From positions 1 to 64,000 of the forward strand of contig CAYNDH010000007.1 in NCBI GenBank assembly GCA_964395665.1: a DNA stretch of 64,000 nt, given 5' to 3'. Origin of the DNA: JAEZAF01 sp964395665. Lineage in GTDB: Bacteria > Chloroflexota > Anaerolineae > Aggregatilineales > Phototrophicaceae. The notes under the pieces are model-generated. The model searched no databases. It was not told the origin of the DNA and worked only from the letters and a program-made list of their open reading frames with translations. This document shows positions 1-9,000 of the stretch, one piece after another. Position numbers and translations under genes: made by a program. How positions within the stretch are numbered: the stretch's first letter is position 1; each line of letters begins with the position of its first letter.

Positions 1-3000
1 GAAGTCTGGTTGACCACCATGAAAGTGATCGTCAGCGGTGTCCCGGCCTGACCACCGCCGCCGGAAGCCGTATACGGTATCGCCAGGAGCGTGTAACTGC
101 CGAGCGGCGGTGTCCAGTTGGCGTAGTTATTGCCGTCGTTGCTGTAGAGCGCATACGGGGCGCTGTTCTCCGTCCAGTTGCGGATAGCAGGACCGGACAG
201 GTTGAAGATCAGGCTCTTGGTGGTCGGCCCGGTCCCATTCTGGACTTCAGCACGGATATTGAGCTTGTTACCCGTCTGCTGAAGGTTGATCGTCTCGCCA
301 TCCACCATCGTCCGGATGACCTGATCGGTCTCGGAGTTGATCAGTGTGAAGCTCACGACCGTCGGCAGTGTCGATGTCTGCCCGCCGGTGACGATGATCG
401 TGACCGTGTCGGATGCCGTTGCGCCGTCATCATCGGTCACCGTCAGGGTGACGGTGTGTGTACCGACGGTGAAATTCACGGTCGGGGACACGCCGGTCGC
501 GATCTGTGCTGCGCCTTCAGTCCAGACGTAGCTGACGATCGTGCCGTCACTGTCACTGCTGCCGGAGCCGTTGAGCGTCACGGCCTGCGTGCCGTTGTTA
601 TCACTGTCGGTCACGGTCTGATCCGGTCCGGCATTTGCGACCGGTGAGGCGTTGGATTGATATTTCAGACGCCACATCACCGAACTATCGCTGGTCTGTT
701 CGCCGTTGATGACCGCCATCAGATAGTAGATGCTGGTCTGGTTGGCAAGCGTGAACGGAATATCAACCGTTCCACCGGCGCCAATCGTGGCATCGTACTC
801 GGTGATCACCTGCGCGTTGTTCGCCTCAAACGGATCGGCGATGGTGTTGGAGGTCGTCAGGACACTCTGAACCACCATCAGCGTCACACGCTTACCCGCC
901 GGGCCGCTGATTCGCGCTGTCCGGTTCAGGGTGCTGACATAGGCATCCTGATAGCCGTTGGCAGAGGGGGTCGGCGTGGTATTGAGCACCGTCAGGCCGG
1001 GCGCGGTCTTGTCGGCATCCAGCACCAGGACATTTTCAGAGCTGCCATTGCTGCTGGGCTGTGTGCGGTAAGTCTGGCCGACGAGCGTCGTCCCATCACT
1101 GAAGGTGACGGTCACTGTCGTGCCTGCCAGCTCCAGACCGGAGACACTGCCCGGACCGGCGATGTTCGGCGAGTCTTCGATGCTGGTCGGATCAACATCC
1201 ACCGCAAACCGGAAGCTTTCACCCGGATCGAAGTCATTGAAGCTGACTGTGAGCACATCGTAACCGCCGTTACCACGCGGCTGGCTGAACGGTGCAGAAC
1301 ACTCGCTGCCGGGATCGATCTGACCGGTCGCGCTGGCGCCGAAGGTCGGTGTAAAGCACTTGCTGGTCACATCACCCGCCGTCCCCAGCGGGTCATAGAC
1401 CATATTCGGGAAGAGCGCGGTGCTGAGATCAAAGCTGACGCTGGTGATCTTCACGCCGCCCGTCGATTGATTGGTAATAGTGAAGCCATCATCATAGGTG
1501 CTGCTGCCGATACCACTGCCCGGCAGGATACCGACAAAGGCCTTCGGTTCAGCATCGCCACCGTCATCGGTCACAACGAGTGTGATCGTCGCCTCAGCAT
1601 TCTGATAACCGGCCACCGGGCCTGCGATGAGCTTCGCGGTGTAGGTCCCCGGTGTGAGGCCGGTTGCATTCACGTTGAATTCATACGGTGTCCCCTGATT
1701 GGCAGCGGATGTCGTACCGGCCCATGTCGCTGGCTGATTGGTGTCATCGTCGATGACGGCCATCTGTGCCGAAGACGGCAGAGTGCTGCCATCACTGCTG
1801 CTCACCACATAGGTAGTGCTGTCGGTTTCACCCTCATTCAGGTTGAAGGTAAAGCTGCTGGGTGCGATGACCAGATTCCTGATCGTCGCATTCGGATCAT
1901 ACTTCAGGACGATGAGGTTTGACGTCTGGCTGGTCTGCTGATCGACCGCATACGGTGTGGCGCTGGTCACGGCGATGATATGATTCAGGCCGCCGTCAGG
2001 GTTCGCACCGCCATCGGTCAGCAGGAGCGTGATGGGGATATTGACCGTTCCACCTGCGCCGATCTGCGCCGTGTACAGACCCTTACCCGACATGGCTTCG
2101 TTCGCGTAGTAGGTCGTATCGGAGACATCGTATGGCGGATCGCCCGATGCGATGAACATGCGGCCATCCATCACCAGCAGGCTGACATAATCGCCCGGCG
2201 TCCCGGTGACGATGATGGTCTGCTGCTGCTGATTGACCGTTGCTGGCGTATTCGGGATACCCTGAACGGCAATCGTCGGGCTGGTGGTGGCGTTTTCTGC
2301 CACAACCGCCTGCGAACCGCCGAGCGAGCCTTCCTGATACAGGTTACTGGTGATGGTCGAACCGTTGCTGAAGGTGACGGTCACCGTTGCGCCGATCAAC
2401 TCATAACCGGAGACAGAACCGGCATTCCCCGCACCGGCAACACCCTGAATGCTGTTCGGATCAACATCCACGCTAAAGGTGAAGATCTCACCCGGCGCGA
2501 AGTCATTGAAGCTCATGCTCATCACATCATAGCCGCCGTTGTGCGGCTGGCTGAACGGTGATGCACAGGGATTCGCCGGGACGATATAGCCGACGGTCGC
2601 TGCGCCGCTGTTAGCCGTAAGACATTTGGCCGTCGCATCGCCCCCGCCGCCCGTCGGATCGAAAACCATATCCGGCAGGATGCCCGTACTCAGATCAAAG
2701 CTGACGCTGGTGATCGTGATTCCTTCGGTGGACTGGTTGATGATGATGAACGAGTCGTTGTTGTAGGAGCTTGCAGACAGTCCCAGCCCCGGTGTGATTT
2801 CGACCAGCGCCTTCGGATCGCCCGGTGTATCGTTCTCGATGGGCGTCGTCACGCTGTCGGTGGCGGTGGCCGCGTTGCTCGATGTCACCGAGACCGCGTT
2901 GACGAGTTCCGTCACCTGAAGCTGGCTGGTGACAAACACCTCAACGTAGCGCGTATCGCCGACACTGGTCACGCCAAAGCTGCACGTGAGCGTCCCCTCT

Positions 3001-6000
3001 GTTTCAGCACAGACCGCGTCATCGGCGTCAGGGCTGGCAGAGATGAACTGAACTTCCGGCGGCAGGTTATACGTCAGCGACAGGTCATTGACATCAAACG
3101 GTGCGCCATTCGTCGCAGAGACGGTGTAGGACTCTGCATCCGCGATAACATCCACGACAATCGTCAGGCTGCTGTTTCCACCGGCTGCCAGCGTGCCGAG
3201 ATTACAGGTCACGACACCGGCGGCATGGGTGCATGGAGAAGTCGCCGAGACGAACGCGGTGCTGGCAGGCAGCATATCGGTCACGACGACATCGAGTGCG
3301 GATGCCCCGCCTTCATTCTCTGCCGTGATCGTATAGGTGAGCTGCTCACCGAAGCTCACACTCTGCTTGTCGGCGGTTTTATCCACCACCAACAGCGGTG
3401 TATCCGGCTGGGTGATCGTCAGGGCGACGGATACCGTCGTGCTGTTGTAACCGCTGGCGCTCACAGTCAGGATGCCGTTATGGACACCCACTGGCAGGCC
3501 GGACGGGTTCACGCTGAAGTTACCCGGCTGTGCAGCGTTCGGGATCAGCCATGCTGCGTTCGAACTCACAAGGACATTGGCCGGGACCGGGCTGCTGGTG
3601 CTGGTGCTGATCGTAAAGCTGCCATTCTGCGCGGTCGTGCTGCCTGCTTCCGCCGTGAGGGTGAAGCTGTTCGGGTTGGCAACCAGACTCGGTGTCACGA
3701 CATTCGGATTGTATTCCAGCACGATCACATTCGATGCGAAACTGGTGCGCCCATCGGGACGGGTGACCACCGCGACGAAGTGATTCAGGCCGCCATCCGG
3801 CCCGGCATTCGGGCTGTCGGTCTGCGTCAGCATCACCGGGATGCTGCCCTGACCGCTGCTGTTGAGTGTGACGTTATAAAGCTGCCTGGCGATGACTTCA
3901 TTGGCCTCAAACGGGGCGATGTCATAGCCGCCGCTGGCGCCGCTGTCGATGTACAGGCGAGCGTCGGCACGCAGCAGGGCGACCGTCGCATTGGCTGGCC
4001 CGGTGATCAGGACCGTCTGACTGGCATTGCTGACGACTGCCGGAGTCACCGGCACGCCCTGAATGGCAATCGTCGGCGCAGCGGGTGCCGGTTCTGGCAC
4101 GACTGCGACCACACGAGAGCCGCCGTTGCTGCCATCAGACCAAAGCGGCGAGACGAGCGTCGTGCCGTCAGCGAAGGTGATCGTTACTTTCGCGCCGATC
4201 ATCTCCAGACCGGATACTGAACCCGCATCGCCGGTCGAGGCATCGCCCTTGATACTGGTTGGGTCAATATCCACCGAGAAGCCAAAGCTCTCACTCGGAT
4301 CGAAATCAGTGAACGCCAGTGACATCACGCGGTAGCCGTCGGCGCTGTTGGTGCCATTCTGCGGGACACTGAAGGGCGTCACACAGGCGCTGGCCGGGTT
4401 GACATAACCCACTGCTGCTGCGCCGCTGTTGGCCGTGAGGCATTTCGCGCCGCTGTCACCTGCCGTCCCGGTCGGATCAAAGACCACATCCGGCATGAAG
4501 GCCGTGCGAAGGTCGAACGAGACACCGGTGATCTCGACATCGCCTGTATTGGTGATCTGCATCGAGTTGGAGTCGTAAGTGCTGGCGAACAGGCCACCGT
4601 TGGCATTCACCGTCACGGTTGCGCCCGGATTGGTCACAACGCCCGGTTCAGTGACGTTCCACTGGAAGGTCACCATACTGCTTTCAGAGGGTGTGCCGTT
4701 ATCCGTCACCGTGACTTCAACCGTATATGGGCTGTTATCCGCCGCGCCGCCGCTGCCAGTGCTGTCCTGCGGAGATGCAGGCAGGTTGGTCAACTGCGTG
4801 TTGTTATAACGGTTATTGGCATGGGTCGCATCGACCAGATACAGTGCAAAACGATCAATCTTGAACTGTGTCGAACGTCCTGCGATCTCGACGTTGTATA
4901 CACCGGGCGCATCGAACTGGAAGAAGACCTGATGTCCGTTATTATCGACATGCGTCGTCGTCCAGATCCAGGTGTTATTGGATGCATTCTGATACACCTT
5001 GAAGAAGTTATTCCCCAACGCGACATTCGCGGTCGGCGTTAATGCATTCCCCTGACGGGCAAATGCACGGCTGCCAGTCCCCTTGATGCTCGCCCAGGCG
5101 TCGTTGTGTTCCGAATTGTGAGGAGCAGCCGAGCGAAGCTGGAAGCGGTACAGCCCCGGTGTCTCGATCAGGATCGGGTAGCGGAGTGTATTTCCGGCAT
5201 TCGGCTGCGCGACGCTGCCGCTGGAACTGCCGCTGAACCATTCATAGTATTTGCCGACAGCACCAGCAATCGGGGACGGAATATCAGCAGACAGGCTGCT
5301 GTCATCCCAGTCACCAATAGCGGCTACGGATTCGACTTCGACCACCAGCAGGCCGTTCTGCTCCATGTAGGCGCCAGTGCCAGACGTACCCGCCGAGATC
5401 TCACCGGAGATCAGGCCCGTGGTCGGGTTGATCGTCAGATTGGGCGGCAGACCGTCAGCGACGTAGCTCAGGGATTGGCCCTGTTCAGGGGGTGTGGCCT
5501 GAATCTGGAGCGAAACGGTATCGCCTTCTTCATTGGTCTGCGTCCCGGGATTCGTGACCAGCGGCGGCTGATTGACCAGCGGCGAGTTGATCGTGATGCC
5601 GAAGGCGGCAGTCGTCGGGCTGTTCACCCCATCGCTGGCGCTGACTGATGCGGTATAGCTGCCCTGATCGGCGCTGTCCGTGTTCCATGTCAGCGTACCG
5701 GTACCGTCGCCATTATCAACGAAGGTGTACTCGGCATCCGGGACGGTGCTGCTGTCACTGTCATCGACAATCGACAGGTTCAATGCGATGGTATCATCGA
5801 CATCGTCTTCGTCGGTCGCGCTGACGCTGACCGTGATCGTATCACCGGTGGTCACTGTGACATCGGCGATGGGATCAATCACCGGCGGGTTATTGACGAA
5901 ACCGCCAGAGACGATCAGCGTCACGGTGTGCGTGCCGCTGGCAAAGCCAGTGCCGCTGGCCGTGATCGTCGCGGTGTAGGTGTTGGCATCCAGACCGCCG

Positions 6001-9000
6001 GAATCAACTGTGTAGCCCGTTTCGCCGTCCAGCGTCAGCCAGATCGGTGGATTAGAGGTCACGGTATCAAGCGCAGTCAGGGTCAGATCACCGGGCAGCG
6101 CACTGCCGTCGCTGGTGCTGATGGTATAAGTCTGGGTATCGGTTTCGCCCTGAAGCAGTGTGAAGGACGCGGTCGCCGGTTCGAATACCAGTGATGGTGA
6201 CGTGTCCTCTGGGATGATGATCTCGATCCCCTTCAGAGCCGGGTTTTCGGTCACATGCAGCAGGACGATATTCAGCGTGCCATCGGTCACGGTGAGCGTC
6301 ACCGAGCGCATGATCGCCCCTTTCGGCCCTGCGACTGCGAAGGGATCGATGTTATCCAAGGCGGGCGGAACACTGCCTTCGACCTGAACATCGAACACGC
6401 GCTCGCCTGCAACATCTATGCCGCTGAAGAGTTCCGCGAAGAACAGGCGGAGTTCGACTTCGGTCCCCGGATCAACCGGGAATGCCCACGCCATTTCAGG
6501 CAGAGTCGCAGCATCCCAGCGTTCGGTTTCGAACAAGGCCGGCGGCGCCGCCGGAGCATCCGTCAGTGACGGATCACTCATATTGATCTGGGCGGGGGTG
6601 GTATATGCGCCGGAGGAACTGGCCGTGAAGATACTGGTGCCACCTTCTACACGATAGGGTGACGGATTGGCCGCAGTATCGACACTCCACGGGTCATCAC
6701 TGCCATCAGCCGCCGCAAGCTGCGGGCCGCCGACGTTGACACGGTACAGCACTTCGCCGGGCTGGACGACGACGGCCTTATTAATCGTCCAGTCGAAGGA
6801 CACGCTGACGACATCGCTGTTGTTTGCGTCATTGTCATCGACCGAAACAGTGACCGGATAGACGCCGTTGTTATTTGGCCCGCCATCGGCGGCACCACTG
6901 GCAACAGTGCCTGAAATCAGGCCGCTGCTGGCGTTGAGGGTCAGATCAGCGGGCAGGCCAGTCGCGCTGTAGGCCAGGCTGCCATCGCCACCACTGGCAC
7001 TAACGGCCAGACTGATGACATCACCCTCAAGATCGGACTGGTCAGAAACCGGGTTCACGACGATAGGATTCTCTGATCCGCCTTCATCGTAACGCAGCAC
7101 TTCGATTGCCGAAACCTTCGCATTATCGACAACATTAGTGAACGAGATATTCAGCACGCCGTCATTCACCTGAATACCGGTGAATTCCTTCACCACGGCG
7201 GCGGCAGAACCGACATCAGCAGCGATGTCATAGTCGTTCAGAACCTGCGTCCCTTCGATACTGACATCGAATTGGCGTGCCCCAGCACCGTTGGCATTGC
7301 TTACGCCGTGATAGATCTCGGCGAAGTGCAGGCGCACAATGTACTGATCGACCACCGGGACCGGGATCGCATAGCCCATATTCCCGTAGCGTTCGTTCTG
7401 ATACAGGAAATCGTCCGTGGTATTGGCGATGCCGACGTTAACCAGATTCGCACAGTTCGCAGGGTAGCAGTTGCCGTTCACAAAGTGCTGATCGGCGTTC
7501 CACTGTTTCCCCTCTGTATCAGTATAGGCCTGACCACCCGCGTTGATACGTGCCACCACCAGCGGCGCTGCATTCGGGTCATACTTCAGGACTGCATGGT
7601 TCGACAGATCGCTGGTCGCGCCATCAGTGGCCTTGCGGACCGCCGCAAACAGGTGATAACCGGCTTCAGGATCGCCGCGAGTCAGCGTGACATTGAAATC
7701 CACATAACCCTGTGCGCCGATTGTGGCGTCGAATTCCTGAACGGCGATAATGCTGTTGACCTCATAGGGGTCGATGTCATAACCGACACCGGCATACGGG
7801 CCATTCAGATCTTCCACAAACAGGCCAGCTTCCAACTGAAGCAGCGACACATCCGAACCGGGTGCAGCCGAGACGCGGATGATCTGCTCATCGTCATAGA
7901 CGGTGGTCGGAAGTGTCGGCTGTCCCAGTACCGAGATCGTCGGCGCGGCGGGGATCAGGTTACGGGCGATGTTGACCGAGCCACCGATGCTGTTCGGCTG
8001 GATGCGATACAGCTCGACTTCGTGCGTCTCGCCATTGCTGAAGGCCACGGTCGCGGTCGTGCCTGCCAGTTCAAGGCCGGAGACACTGCCGGAGTCGTTC
8101 GGCCCTGGCGAAGAACCGCCCTTGATGCTGATCGGGTCCACATCGACCGCAAAATTCAGCGTCTGGCCGGGATCAAAGTTGCTGAAATTGACTGTCAGCT
8201 TGTAGAAGCCGCCCTCATAGGGGCTGCCGAAGCTGTGGTTGGAGATTGTGCCGCCAAATCCGCTGAGCGGCGTAAAGCCCTTGGCGACCGCATCGCCAGC
8301 CGTACCGTTGGGATCAAAGACCACTTCAGGCAGCATGGCCGTACTCAGATCGAAGGTGACACTGGTGATGTCGGCCCCGGTTGAGGTGTTCTGAAGCGAG
8401 AAGCCGCTGTTAAAGGTGCTGCCGTTGATGCTGCCGCCGGTGTCGATCTTGACCAGCGCATCAGTATCGGACGGATTCTGCTCGACCGCGATGTAATCCC
8501 ACGTGCCGCCGAATTCAGGTGCAGGGCCGAACGATGTCCCAATGACGCCGACCGCCAGCGCAGACGGCTGCCCCTGATTGGTATAGGTCCCGCGCACCAC
8601 ATTTAACAGGCTGCCGGTCAGCGTGATCATGCCGATGTTGACCCGTGGACCACCATCCAGCGCATACTGCCCGACGACTGTACCGTCATTCGGATTGACG
8701 ACGAAAAACAGCTCGATCTCGTTGGCATTCAGGACGCCGCTGATATTGGATGTCACGATGTCCGTACCGGGGGCGTTATTGTTCTCCACAAAGAACTGGA
8801 AGCCGTTATTCCCGTTGTGCCCTATGAGGACCAGTTTCACATAATTGGACTGATCGCCAGTGCCGATGTACATACCCAGCGACTGATAATTTTCCGGGGC
8901 CTGACCGTTGAAGAACGGATTATTGATCTGTCCGCGCACGGTATAAGGGCCGGTAGAAGATCCGACATCAACGCCAAACTGGAAGGCGTTCAACTGATTA

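Noticed and set aside
657..1922. 421-codon plus-strand reading frame, and similar long ones at 1980-2561, 3225-4220 and 7272-8384
   Set aside because: They are antisense to the continuous giant-protein frame, which shows clear domain signatures; the plus frames are Arg/His-rich without family marks.
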